The notes: generated by a model from the sequence alone, not told the origin. 42,151 bases of DNA from Bacilli bacterium (GCA_017447725.1 JAFSMX010000002.1:1-42151); one strand, 5' to 3'; numbered from the stretch's first letter, positions 25,450 to 34,380 are shown. A program made the numbers and translations.

Positions 25450-27012
25450 TTAATTTTTATCAGCAAATTTTTTAATATCTTTATAGATGTCTTTTAGACG
25501 TGGATACATCTTCATATAAGCATGTCTAAATAAGTAATCATACTTCTCGTGATTTTCCTTATTTGGTAAGAATTCCGTTGATTGATGAACCATCGATTCG
25601 ACTGCTTCTTCAACGCTCTTGAATTCGCCTGCAGCAAGGAATCCAGCAATAGCTACACCAAGCGAAGAGCATTCACCTGTTTGAACTTTTGAAACTGGCA
25701 AACCAAAGATGTCGGCTGTGATTTGGCAAATAGCAGCACTATTCGAACCACCACCAGAAATTCTGATCTTTTCAATTTTGTGATGAAGTCTTTTCTTTTC
25801 AAAAAGTTCTAAACCTTCACGTAAGCAATATGCAATTCCTTCAATAATCGCACGATAGAAGTGGATTTTTGTATGAGTTTCTGAAAAGCCAATAATTGCG
25901 CCTTTAGCTAGAGGTCTTCTTAAACCTGGTCCCCAATATGGTTGAAGGACCAATCCATTACAACCAGGTTCAATTTGAAGCATTTCTTCATTAAGTTCCT
26001 CAAGGTTAACCTGAGATTGAACTTGTTTTTCAACATCAGCTGGATTTCCAGCAAATTCACGGGCAAACCAGTTTAACATCCAATATCCACGATAAACTTG
26101 AACATCAAGATTATAGTAACCTGGAATAATTGCTGGATAAGCAGGTAAGAACGGTTCAGCGTCTTTATATTTTTTGATTGGCACTTCAACCGTGCATGCT
26201 GTTCCATAGGAAATGGAAGCACTCCTATCATCAATCACACCTAAACCAAGAGTTTCTGCAGATTTATCAGAGCCTCCGGAAAACATCATTAGTCTTGCTG
26301 GTAATCCAGTATCTTTGGCGGCTTGTTCAGTGATTGTTCCAATTACACCACCAACAGGAACAAGTTCACAAAGTTTTTTATTATCAACATTAAAAATTTG
26401 TCCCTTCAGGTGTTTATCAGCGTGTTTGTACCAAACACCTTTTTTAAAATTAATTGGAAGGTGACCAGCTTGAGCACATGGTGAATCAGCATATCTACCG
26501 GTTAATAACAACGTAATATACGTTGATAACATCATAAACTTATCTGTCTTTTCCCAAATTTCTGGTTCATTTTCTTGAATCCAGCGACTCATTGAACGTT
26601 TGAGATTTAATTCAATAGTTGGACCCATTCCCACAAGTTTGAAAATCGCTCTAGAAAGAGCTGGTAATTTCTTTAATCCTTTAGCTCTTCTTTCATCAAG
26701 CCAAAGAATCACTGGGCGAAGAGGTTTATTATCTTTGTCTAGAGGTACAACAGAGTCTCTAAAGCAGCACATGTTGATACCAATCACATCCTGCATTTTG
26801 TCTTTGTTGTTTGCGACGATTTCTTTTGTCGCTTCACATAGCTTTTTGTAGTAGTAATTTGGATCTTGCTCAGCATAACCTGGTTTTTGACTAAAATAAG
26901 GAGGTTCGTATGACTTTTTGACTATGTCAATAGCATCTCCTTTTTTGTTGAATAAACCAGCACGAACTGACTGCGTTCCAAAATCAATTGTTAAGATAAG
27001 TTTTTCGTTCAT
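25450..27012 (-). CDS. FGGY-family carbohydrate kinase
   Basis: 520 residues. The N-terminus LILTIDFGTQSVRAGLFNKKG is the phosphate-binding loop of FGGY kinases; LWLDERRAKG, GHLPINFKKGVWY, FSGGSDKSAETLGLG and the C-terminal ISGGGSNSAAICQITADIFGLPV complete the ATPase fold. It phosphorylates a sugar or polyol such as xylulose, ribulose or glycerol; the exact substrate cannot be read, though the length and CQ-rich ends look more xylulokinase-like. It is a lone gene with no transporter beside it. A perfect cre site overlaps its -35 region, so CcpA repression by glucose is predicted. The extended -10 lies 7 nt before the ATG, which implies a leaderless mRNA. Confidence 0.93.
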   Translation of the reverse strand: MNEKLILTIDFGTQSVRAGLFNKKGDAIDIVKKSYEPPYFSQKPGYAEQDPNYYYKKLCEATKEIVANNKDKMQDVIGINMCCFRDSVVPLDKDNKPLRPVILWLDERRAKGLKKLPALSRAIFKLVGMGPTIELNLKRSMSRWIQENEPEIWEKTDKFMMLSTYITLLLTGRYADSPCAQAGHLPINFKKGVWYKHADKHLKGQIFNVDNKKLCELVPVGGVIGTITEQAAKDTGLPARLMMFSGGSDKSAETLGLGVIDDRSASISYGTACTVEVPIKKYKDAEPFLPAYPAIIPGYYNLDVQVYRGYWMLNWFAREFAGNPADVEKQVQSQVNLEELNEEMLQIEPGCNGLVLQPYWGPGLRRPLAKGAIIGFSETHTKIHFYRAIIEGIAYCLREGLELFEKKRLHHKIEKIRISGGGSNSAAICQITADIFGLPVSKVQTGECSSLGVAIAGFLAAGEFKSVEEAVESMVHQSTEFLPNKENHEKYDYLFRHAYMKMYPRLKDIYKDIKKFADKN

Positions 27013-27019
27013 ATTTGGT

Positions 27020-27028
27020 ATTTTAGCA
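27020..27028 (-). promoter_or_regulatory. Extended -10 of the FGGY kinase gene
   Basis: TGCTAAAAT on the minus strand, with ACCAAAT (7 nt) to the ATG. No Shine-Dalgarno is present. Confidence 0.6.
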
Positions 27029-27035
27029 CATTCTT

Positions 27036-27049
27036 TGAAACCGATTTCA
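27036..27049 (-). promoter_or_regulatory. Catabolite-responsive element (cre), CcpA operator
   Basis: TGAAACCGATTTCA matches the Bacillus consensus TGWAANCGNTNWCA at every position and sits in a longer perfect dyad TTTGAAA-CCGA-TTTCAAA (27034-27051). It covers the -35 position of the FGGY kinase promoter, a typical place for repression. Confidence 0.8.
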
Positions 27050-27061
27050 AAAATAAAGTAT

Positions 27062-27111
27062 TTGCGGGCGTTTCTCCCCGCGTGTAATCTATATACGTGT
27101 GTTAAAACACA
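27062..27111 (+). promoter_or_regulatory. Promoter and possible operator of ppdK
   Basis: TTGCGG (27062-27067), 17-nt spacer and TAATCT (27085-27090) form a fair promoter. A GC hairpin GCGGG/CCCGC (27064-27081) lies in the spacer. Downstream, TGTGTT-AA-AACACA (27098-27111) is a perfect dyad near the predicted start point, well placed as an operator. No known consensus fits with confidence. Confidence 0.5.
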
Positions 27112-27137
27112 TATTATTGTCGCTTAGGAGGAATAAT

Positions 27138-29765
27138 ATGGCAAAAAAGTACATCTACAACTTCAAAGAAGCCCATGGTTTAGGCAAAGAGTTGTTAGGT
27201 GGTAAAGGTGCCGGTCTTGCTGAAATGACCAGCATTGGTGTACCAATTCCACAAGGATTCACCATTACAACAGAAGCTTGTAACCTTTACTATGACAGTG
27301 GTAAAAAACTTCCTAAAGAAATCGTTGATGACATCTATGCTCACATCAAAGAAGTCGAAAAAGAAACAGGAAAGAATTTCGGTGGAGATCACAACCCACT
27401 TCTCGTTTCTGTCCGTTCTGGTGCTAGAGTCTCAATGCCAGGCATGATGGACACCATCTTAAACCTTGGTTTAAATGATGTTACAGTTGCTGCTTTAGCG
27501 AAAGAAACAGGAAACGAAAGATTTGCATTTGATAGCTACCGTCGTTTCATCCTTATGTTCACAAACATCGCCAAAGGACATCCACGTACTGAAATGGATA
27601 AGATGCTTGACGAACTCAAGGAAAAGAATGGCTATAAACTCGATACAGAAGTTACAGCCGAACAATTAAAAGAACTTGTTAAAGCTTATAAAGCTTACTA
27701 CAAGAAAACATTCAACGAAGAATTCCCATCTGATCCAAAAGTTCAATTACTCGAAGCTGTTACAGCAGTCTTCCGTTCTTGGGATAACCCACGTGCGAAC
27801 GTCTATCGTATGATGAACTCCATTCCATATTCTTGGGGTACTGCTGTTAACGTTCAATCAATGGCTTTTGGTAACAAGGGTGAAACATCTGGTACTGGTG
27901 TTGCTTTCTCAAGAAACCCAGGTACAGGTGAAAATAAAATTTCAGCTGAATACTTACCAAACGCACAAGGTGAAGACGTTGTCGCTGGTATTCGTACTCC
28001 TCTTCATATTGAAGAACTTAAGAAACGTATGCCAGAAGTTTACGAACAATTCGTTAAGACCATTAAGTTAATGGAACACCACTACCGTGATATGCAAGAT
28101 ATGGAATTTACCGTCGAAGACGGAAAACTCTACTTCTTACAAACACGTAATGGTAAACGTACACCTGCAGCTGCTCTTAAGATCGCCTGCGATCTCGTTG
28201 ACGAAGGTTTAATCACCGAAGAAGAAGCCGTCTTACGTATTGACCCAGTGTCATTCGACAAACTCCTTCTTCCAAACTTCGATAAAGATGATTTAGCAAA
28301 AGCTAAAGAAATCGCTCAAGGTTTAGCTGCTGGCCCAGGCGCTGGTACAGGTAAGATTGCCTTCACTGCTGAAGAAGCTGAAAAACGTCACGCTAACGGA
28401 GAAAAAGTTATCTTAGCTCGTGCCGAAACAAGTCCAGAAGACATTGTTGGTATGGTTGCTGCTGAAGGCATTCTCACAATGCGTGGTGGTATGACTTCAC
28501 ACGCTGCCGTCGTTGCCCGTGGTATGGGTAAATGCTGCGTCTGTGGTTGTAAAGAAGCTCTCATTGATGAAGAAGCTCGTACAATTACCATTAATGGTAA
28601 AGTCTACACCGACAAAGACGAATTATCTCTCGATGGTAACACTGGTAAAGTCTACCTTGGTTCCATCAAGAAAGTTATGCCAGACCTCTCTGCTGGTTAC
28701 TTCGGACGTCTCATGAAATGGGTTGACGCTGCACGTACATTAAAAGTTCGTACAAACGCCGACACTCCAAGAGATGCCAAACAAGCCCGTGAATTCGGTG
28801 CTGAAGGTATTGGCTTATGCCGTACCGAACACATGTTCTTCGACAAAGACAGAATCTTCTCTATGAGAAAAATGATTCTTGCTGATACTGTCGAAGAAAG
28901 AAGAGCTGCATTAGCCGAACTCGAACCAATGCAACAAAGTGACTTTGAAGCCCTCTACGAAACCATGGAAGGACTCAACGTCAACGTCCGTTTACTCGAT
29001 CCACCTCTACACGAATTCCTTCCACAAGAAGAAGATAAGATCGAAGAACTTGCTAAAGCAACTGGTCGTACAGTTGAAGAAGTTAAAGCTCGTATCGAAT
29101 ACTTACACGAATTCAACCCAATGATGGGTCACCGTGGCTGCCGTTTAGCTGTTTCATATCCAGAAATCTGCGAAATGCAAACCGAAGCTATCATTAAAGC
29201 TGCGATTAACGTGACTAAGAAAGGTATCAAAGTTGAACCAGAAATCATGGTACCACTCGTACTCGAAGTTAAGGAACTCAAATTCGTTAAGAAGATTATC
29301 TGCGACACCGCTGATAAGATTATTAAAGAAGCTGGAGTTAACCTTAAATACCATGTTGGTACAATGATCGAAATCCCGAGAGCAGCATTACTCTCCGATG
29401 AAATCGCTCAAGAAGCCGAATTCTTCTCCTTTGGTACAAACGACTTAACACAAATGACATTCGGATTCAGCCGTGATGATGCTGCTAAGTTCTTACCAGA
29501 TTATTATGGCGCTAAGATCCTAGAAGAAGATCCATTCAAGACACTTGATCAACGTGGTGTTGGAAAACTTATTGATATGTCTGTCAAAGCTGGACGTTCA
29601 ACAAGAAAAGACCTCCACATTGGTGTCTGTGGTGAAACTGGCGGTGAACCAAACTCCATCGACTTCTACCATAGAGTTGGTCTTGACTACGTCTCCTGCT
29701 CACCATTCCGTGTGCCAGTTGCTCGTTTAGCTGCTGCTCAAGCTGCTATTCGCAACAAGAAATAG
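27138..29765 (+). CDS. ppdK: Pyruvate, phosphate dikinase
   Basis: 875 residues from MAKKYIYNFKEAHGLGKELLGGKGAGLAEM; AGGAGG lies 7 nt before this ATG. The N-terminal ATP-binding domain has VSVRSGARVSMPGMMDTILNLGLN. The central phosphohistidine domain has GGMTSHAAVVARGMGKCCVCGC with the catalytic His. The C-terminal PEP/pyruvate barrel has RTEHMFF and the catalytic Cys in GVCGETGGEP. The enzyme interconverts pyruvate, ATP and Pi with PEP, AMP and PPi, either as a PPi-saving step of glycolysis or for PEP synthesis. It is a single gene with its own promoter and strong terminator. Codon choice (many AAC, GAC, TAC, ATC) suggests high expression. The stop is TAG. Confidence 0.98.
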   Translation: MAKKYIYNFKEAHGLGKELLGGKGAGLAEMTSIGVPIPQGFTITTEACNLYYDSGKKLPKEIVDDIYAHIKEVEKETGKNFGGDHNPLLVSVRSGARVSMPGMMDTILNLGLNDVTVAALAKETGNERFAFDSYRRFILMFTNIAKGHPRTEMDKMLDELKEKNGYKLDTEVTAEQLKELVKAYKAYYKKTFNEEFPSDPKVQLLEAVTAVFRSWDNPRANVYRMMNSIPYSWGTAVNVQSMAFGNKGETSGTGVAFSRNPGTGENKISAEYLPNAQGEDVVAGIRTPLHIEELKKRMPEVYEQFVKTIKLMEHHYRDMQDMEFTVEDGKLYFLQTRNGKRTPAAALKIACDLVDEGLITEEEAVLRIDPVSFDKLLLPNFDKDDLAKAKEIAQGLAAGPGAGTGKIAFTAEEAEKRHANGEKVILARAETSPEDIVGMVAAEGILTMRGGMTSHAAVVARGMGKCCVCGCKEALIDEEARTITINGKVYTDKDELSLDGNTGKVYLGSIKKVMPDLSAGYFGRLMKWVDAARTLKVRTNADTPRDAKQAREFGAEGIGLCRTEHMFFDKDRIFSMRKMILADTVEERRAALAELEPMQQSDFEALYETMEGLNVNVRLLDPPLHEFLPQEEDKIEELAKATGRTVEEVKARIEYLHEFNPMMGHRGCRLAVSYPEICEMQTEAIIKAAINVTKKGIKVEPEIMVPLVLEVKELKFVKKIICDTADKIIKEAGVNLKYHVGTMIEIPRAALLSDEIAQEAEFFSFGTNDLTQMTFGFSRDDAAKFLPDYYGAKILEEDPFKTLDQRGVGKLIDMSVKAGRSTRKDLHIGVCGETGGEPNSIDFYHRVGLDYVSCSPFRVPVARLAAAQAAIRNKK

Positions 29766-29780
29766 TCAACAAACAAACTA

Positions 29781-29814
29781 AAAAGGTCTCTGATTCGTCA
29801 GGGACCTTTTTTCA
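29781..29814. terminator. Bidirectional terminator with UUCG loop
   Basis: 11-bp stem AAGGTCTCTGA/TCAGGGACCTT with one G-U pair, closed by a TTCG tetraloop, T-run on both strands. It ends ppdK (plus) and the mnmE-to-30110 operon (minus). Confidence 0.93.
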
Positions 29815-29843
29815 TGCAATTCTTAGATATTTTTTGCAAAACC

Positions 29844-30110
29844 TTAATAATTTTCTCTTCTCATTAAGGCTGCTGATTTGAAACATAAATCGTTTTGAGA
29901 CGAGACAAATCCGGCTGGTTCTCCATGGACAATAATTTCATCATTGTCTTCGATATATCCAACATACTCTCCTTGAATATAGATGTCACCATCTGGAGAA
30001 AGTGAACCAAATTTATGTCCTTGAGCGAACATGTCTCCATCAGGGGAAATATAACCAACTAGTTCGTCATCAATATAAACGTTTTTGTTATAACAGCGGA
30101 TATAAAGCAT
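29844..30110 (-). CDS. Small beta-repeat protein after ispE
   Basis: 88 residues built from four similar units of about 17-19 residues: units one and two share SPDGD (ISPDGDMFAQGHKFG, LSPDGDIYIQGEYVG), the third is IEDNDEIIVHGEPAG and the fourth FVSSQNDLCFK. Each unit looks like two short strands with an acidic turn followed by a Gly turn. The pattern recalls small beta-flower or beta-barrel repeat folds; I recognise no exact family. There is no signal peptide or catalytic motif. Its ATG lies 1 nt after the ispE stop, so it is probably translated with ispE. Confidence 0.82.
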   Translation of the reverse strand: MLYIRCYNKNVYIDDELVGYISPDGDMFAQGHKFGSLSPDGDIYIQGEYVGYIEDNDEIIVHGEPAGFVSSQNDLCFKSAALMRRENY

Positions 30111-30111
30111 C

Positions 30112-30966
30112 TTATTTTAATTTTAAAGTCCTTGTTAAGTAGACTTCGTATCCTTCCTTAAGAAGCTTGTGGTACTTCTGGGTAGCTAATTTTTGATCAT
30201 CGGTTAATGCGAACACGCAGCTTCCTGAGCCAGACATTAAAACCATCTTAAAACCTTCCATACGAAGACGATTTTTCACATCTTGAATTTCAGGTACTAA
30301 ACGAATAGATGTTTTTTCTAATCCGTTAAACATTGATTGTTCAAGTAACTTATCATCGCCAGTTTTTAGCGCTTTGATAACATCTTCAACATTTCCGTGT
30401 TCATAAGTATCTTTATCAGATTCTTCAAAGACAAACTTTGTTGATAATCCAAGACTTGGTTTTACAAGTAAAACAAAATATCTTTTCTTAACATCAATAA
30501 GCTCAATCTTTTCTCCAATACCTTGAACGTGGGCTGGTTTATTAATAACGCAGAAAGGAACATCTGCACCAATCTTTTTGCCAACTGCAAGTTGATCCTC
30601 TAAAGGCATATTTAGTTTACAAATTTCATTAAGTGCTCTAATTGTGGCGGCAGCATTAGAACTTCCTCCACCTAACCCAGCACTAATTGGGATTTCTTTA
30701 TGAACTAATACTGAAAAATTTTCATCAATTCTGTACTTTTCTTTCATCTCTTTAAGGGTGAGATTGATGGAATTATATTTTGTTTCCTGCAATTCAACAT
30801 GATCACAGGTAACATAGCAATCAGATAAAAATGGAACATGTTCAAAATCGATTGAATCATGAAGCTCCAAAGGAAGCATCACCATATCGAGGTCATGATA
30901 ACCATCTTCATTACGTTTTAATACATCAAGATAAACGTTAATCTTAGCGTAGGCTTTGATATACAT
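30112..30966 (-). CDS. ispE: 4-diphosphocytidyl-2-C-methyl-D-erythritol kinase IspE
   Basis: 284 residues from ATG 30966 (MYIKAYAKINVYLDV); a TTG two codons upstream is also in frame. GHMP-kinase ATP loop PISAGLGGGSSNAAATIRAL (about 88-107) and the C-terminal VLMSGSGSCVFAL are present. It phosphorylates CDP-ME in the non-mevalonate pathway to isoprenoids, which feeds undecaprenyl phosphate. It lies 21 nt after ksgA, as in many Firmicutes (ksgA-...-ispE). Confidence 0.96.
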   Translation of the reverse strand: MYIKAYAKINVYLDVLKRNEDGYHDLDMVMLPLELHDSIDFEHVPFLSDCYVTCDHVELQETKYNSINLTLKEMKEKYRIDENFSVLVHKEIPISAGLGGGSSNAAATIRALNEICKLNMPLEDQLAVGKKIGADVPFCVINKPAHVQGIGEKIELIDVKKRYFVLLVKPSLGLSTKFVFEESDKDTYEHGNVEDVIKALKTGDDKLLEQSMFNGLEKTSIRLVPEIQDVKNRLRMEGFKMVLMSGSGSCVFALTDDQKLATQKYHKLLKEGYEVYLTRTLKLK

Positions 30967-30987
30967 ATGCAATATTTTATTGAGTCC

Positions 30988-31788
30988 TTAAAGTGACTGC
31001 AATACCTCAAATAAATTTTGGAAATCCTCGATTCTCAGTTGTTCAGGGCGAAGATTTTCGTTTAATCCGCATTTATTTAAAACGGCTTTTCCTTCTTCTT
31101 TTGTTTTACAAACAGTTGAAAGACAATTAAGAATGTTTTTACGTCTGTGTAAGAACAATTTACACATCAATTTATAAACTTCTTTGTTGCTTTTGTCCTT
31201 TATGTTTTCGTTGATGTTTAGTTCAAAAACAACCGAATCAACATGCGGAACTGGAGCAAACGCGTTTCTAGAAACATTCATTGGCGAAGAAATGGTGGAG
31301 ACATAATTAAGTAATATTGATAGAGGACTAATGTTAGTTTGTGTTAGTTTTGGATAAACCTCTTTTTGACACATTAAAACAACTTTCTTTGCGTTTGTTG
31401 CGTTAAGTAAAATGTGTTCAATAATTCCGGATGTTATATAGTAAGGAAGATTACCGATAATTTTGGTGTATTCCGCTAATTCTGCCTTCAAAATATTTTG
31501 CCTTTTTACCTGCAAATCTGGCACATTTTTGTATTTTTCCTGTAAAAACCCCAACATTTTTTCATCAATGTCGATAAGTGTTTTTTTGCCACTTTTTTGA
31601 GCCAGAAAATATGAAAGAGATCCTAATCCAGCACCAATTTCTAAAACATTATCAGAATCATTTACTTCTAACTTTTCAACAATCTTTTCAGCGATCGAAG
31701 AATCAACCAAAAAATTTTGACCAAGCGACTTATTGGCAATGAATTTATATGATTTCACTTCGTCAAAGTATTTTGATTTATCCAACAT
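30988..31788 (-). CDS. rsmA: 16S rRNA dimethyladenosine transferase KsgA (RsmA)
   Basis: 266 residues. KSLGQNFLVDSSIAEKIVEKL starts the Rossmann methyltransferase, SAM loop VLEIGAGLGSLSYFL, catalytic NLPYY motif (IGNLPYYITSGIIEHIL), and a C-terminal helical domain with LFLHRRKNILNCLS. It dimethylates two adenines in helix 45 of 16S rRNA as a late check of 30S assembly. It overlaps rnmV by 11 nt. The pair follows tatD as in Bacillus. Confidence 0.97.
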   Translation of the reverse strand: MLDKSKYFDEVKSYKFIANKSLGQNFLVDSSIAEKIVEKLEVNDSDNVLEIGAGLGSLSYFLAQKSGKKTLIDIDEKMLGFLQEKYKNVPDLQVKRQNILKAELAEYTKIIGNLPYYITSGIIEHILLNATNAKKVVLMCQKEVYPKLTQTNISPLSILLNYVSTISSPMNVSRNAFAPVPHVDSVVFELNINENIKDKSNKEVYKLMCKLFLHRRKNILNCLSTVCKTKEEGKAVLNKCGLNENLRPEQLRIEDFQNLFEVLQSL

Positions 31789-32305
31789 ATTTTCTTAATT
31801 CTTCCTTTGTTATTCCATTGTTATTTAATCTTTTTAAAAAGGTTTTTGCGTTACAGAACCCAAGATGTAATTTATCACAAATCAAATCGCGTTTAGCTCT
31901 TGAATCGTTCGATCCGGTTAGTCCCATTTCATTTAAATCAGACATGGTAAGGTTTCCAATACTTGTTTCTTTTTCTTCGTAGGCATTTTCAATTGCTTCT
32001 AAGATTTCGTTTATATCGCCTTCTGCAACACCAACTTTGCCATGCTTAATTGAGTTTTCTTTCTTAATAAATACGTGTTTTAAATTTGCAATGTTTGAAC
32101 TTAATTCATCACGTATTTTCTTTCCTGGAAAATCAGGATCTGTTAGGACATAGATATCTCTGTTTGAGTTCTTTAAATAAGCGATTGTTTCATCGCTAAT
32201 TGCTGAACCATTTGTTATTACAAATTCCGCATCAATATATGAAGAAAGAAGCTCTACATCACTCTTTCCTTCTACGACAATAATTCCATTAATTTTCTTT
32301 TTCAT
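31778..32305 (-). CDS. rnmV: Ribonuclease M5
   Basis: 175 residues. The Toprim domain has GIIVVEGKSDVELL (catalytic Glu) and VLTDPDFPGKKIR (the DxD pair). RNase M5 matures 5S rRNA, guided by L18, in low-GC Gram-positives. The C-terminal half (about 90-175) is the usual M5 extension. Its ATG overlaps the tatD TGA stop as ATGA. Confidence 0.95.
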   Translation of the reverse strand: MKKKINGIIVVEGKSDVELLSSYIDAEFVITNGSAISDETIAYLKNSNRDIYVLTDPDFPGKKIRDELSSNIANLKHVFIKKENSIKHGKVGVAEGDINEILEAIENAYEEKETSIGNLTMSDLNEMGLTGSNDSRAKRDLICDKLHLGFCNAKTFLKRLNNNGITKEELRKYVG

Positions 32306-33063
32306 CTAAAAATACGGTTGAAATTTTCTGTAGTGTGGCGATCAACTTCCTCAGCTGAAATATTTCGTAATTCAGCAATTTTATCTCTAACTAAATGTAG
32401 GTATTTTGAATGATTTTGCTTTCCGCGATATGGATCAGGAGCTAAATAAGGAGCGTCTGTCTCCAAGATATAGTCTTTATCCGAAATTGATTCGAGAACT
32501 TCTTTTGGCTTTCGTGCGTTTTTGAATGTTAAAGTTCCACCAAAGCCTAAAACAAATCCAAGTTTAATAAACATTTTTGCCATCTCCGGAGATCCGCCAT
32601 AACAATGCATAACACCGCCTTTGTTAACTGGATGAGATTTTAAGATTTCATAGCAATCTTCATACGCATCACGACAATGAATAGAAATTGGTTTGTTAAG
32701 TTTGTTCGCAATATCAATTTGCTTAATAAAGAATTCTTTTTGCTGGTCCTGAACTTCTTTTTCTTTATCCCAATAGTAATCAAGACCGATTTCTCCAATT
32801 GCTAAAACTCGATCATTTTTAGCAAGTTTTTCAATCGATTCTAAATCGCCTTTTTTCATGCGCTTCACATCAGAAGGATGAATTCCAACGGCTGCAAAAC
32901 ATTCTGAGTAGTTTTTTGCGATATCCACAGCAATTCTTGAAGATTTTTCATCGTAACTAACAACTAAAAACTCCGCAATTCCGGCACTTTTTCCTAAATT
33001 GATATATTCTTCTGGATGATCTTTAAATGAAGGATCGTTAATGTGGCAATGCGAATCTATCAT
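32302..33063 (-). CDS. tatD: TatD-family metal-dependent DNase
   Basis: 253 residues from MIDSHCHINDPSF. Metal ligands are visible: DSHCH, AIGEIGLDYYW (Glu), SIHCRDAYED (His), MHCYGG (His) and LETDAPYLAP (Asp). TatD enzymes remove 3' ends of DNA or D-aminoacyl groups in quality control. The start 2 nt after the mnmE stop is preferred over one six codons upstream inside mnmE. It ends in TGA, overlapping rnmV by 4 nt. Confidence 0.96.
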   Translation of the reverse strand: MIDSHCHINDPSFKDHPEEYINLGKSAGIAEFLVVSYDEKSSRIAVDIAKNYSECFAAVGIHPSDVKRMKKGDLESIEKLAKNDRVLAIGEIGLDYYWDKEKEVQDQQKEFFIKQIDIANKLNKPISIHCRDAYEDCYEILKSHPVNKGGVMHCYGGSPEMAKMFIKLGFVLGFGGTLTFKNARKPKEVLESISDKDYILETDAPYLAPDPYRGKQNHSKYLHLVRDKIAELRNISAEEVDRHTTENFNRIFR

Positions 33064-33065
33064 TA

Positions 33066-34376
33066 TTATTTTCCAACACAAAATCTTGAAAAAATTTCGT
33101 CTGTTAAATCGTTTTTATTACTCTCGCCTAAAAGGTCAAGGGAGTAGTTATAAGCAATCATCAAACTCGCTGAAATTAAATCAGTTGGTTCATCGTTTTC
33201 AGCATCTTTAATCGCTAAATCAATATGATTAACAATGTTTTTTAGCAAACCGAGTTGTCTTGTATTTGTAAATGATGGTTTAACACTAATACCATCAAGT
33301 TCTAACATTTTTACCATTCCATCGAGAAGTGGTTTTACATCTCCATCAATAGCGGAAACATAAATGTTGTGTCCATCTTTAACTTTTAGGATATCTGCCT
33401 TGTTATAAACAAGAAGATGCTTTTTATCTTTAATTAAATTAAATAAATCGTCATCGATTCCTGTTTCATCAATCACAAAAAGAATTAAATCCGCTTTATT
33501 AATAACTTCTTTTGCTTTGTTGATACCAATTTGTTCAATCTTATCTTCCGACTCATGTAAACCTGCCGTGTCGTATAAATAAACAGGTACACCATTTAAA
33601 TTAAAACGACCTTCGACAATATCTCTAGTTGTTCCAGCAATCTCGGTAACAATTGCTTTATCTTCGTGAATTAAAGCATTAAGCAATGAGGATTTACCGA
33701 CATTTGGCTTACCAACAATGGCGACTTTAACACCATCAAGATAAATGCGGTTTTTTTCACCAACATCGATTAAATCCTTGAGATCTGCTTTAATTTTTGA
33801 ACAAACTCGAACAACTTCAGTTTTACTTATTTCTTCAATGTCTTCATATTCTGGATAATCGATATTTACTTCAATTTTACTTAGCAATTCACCGATATTT
33901 TTGCGAATCGGAAGGAAAATTTTGGATGTTTCACCAGTCAAAGCATACATCGACATATCTTTCGCTTCTTCACTTGTTGCGTTAATCATATCGTTAATGC
34001 CTTCAGCTTGAATTAAATCAATTTTCCCATTGAGATAGGCACGTGATGAAAACTCACCATTTACCGCCATTCTTGCGCCGTTTTGGATTAATGCTGTAAT
34101 AATCTCGTTAACAATCAACATTGAGCCGTGACACATAATTTCAACTGAATTTTCACCAGTAAACGAATGTGGTGCAACGTAAGTCAATAAAACAACTTGG
34201 TCGATATCTTTATATCCATCATTGATTAAACCAAAATGAATGTCTCTTTTCTTTGTTTTTGTTAAATCCTTACTAAAAACTTTTGAAACAACATTAAAGC
34301 AATCGTCTCCAGAAAGACGAATGATGGATAAAGCACTCTTCATTGGTGCGCTAGCTAAAGCAACAATCGTTTCCAT
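33066..34376 (-). CDS. mnmE: tRNA modification GTPase MnmE (TrmE)
   Basis: 436 residues, slightly short for the family. An N-terminal folate-binding domain (ALASAPMKSALSIIRLSG) is followed by the GTPase inserted in a helical domain: G1 GKPNVGKSSLLNAL (about 220-233), IAGTTRD, G3 DTAGLHE and NKAD. It ends FSRFCVGK, the conserved C-terminal motif with a catalytic Cys. With MnmG it makes the cmnm5U wobble modification; mnmG is not in the window. No Shine-Dalgarno precedes the ATG; the upstream hairpin contains a TATAAT box. Confidence 0.97.
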   Translation of the reverse strand: METIVALASAPMKSALSIIRLSGDDCFNVVSKVFSKDLTKTKKRDIHFGLINDGYKDIDQVVLLTYVAPHSFTGENSVEIMCHGSMLIVNEIITALIQNGARMAVNGEFSSRAYLNGKIDLIQAEGINDMINATSEEAKDMSMYALTGETSKIFLPIRKNIGELLSKIEVNIDYPEYEDIEEISKTEVVRVCSKIKADLKDLIDVGEKNRIYLDGVKVAIVGKPNVGKSSLLNALIHEDKAIVTEIAGTTRDIVEGRFNLNGVPVYLYDTAGLHESEDKIEQIGINKAKEVINKADLILFVIDETGIDDDLFNLIKDKKHLLVYNKADILKVKDGHNIYVSAIDGDVKPLLDGMVKMLELDGISVKPSFTNTRQLGLLKNIVNHIDLAIKDAENDEPTDLISASLMIAYNYSLDLLGESNKNDLTDEIFSRFCVGK

Positions 34377-34380
34377 ATAT

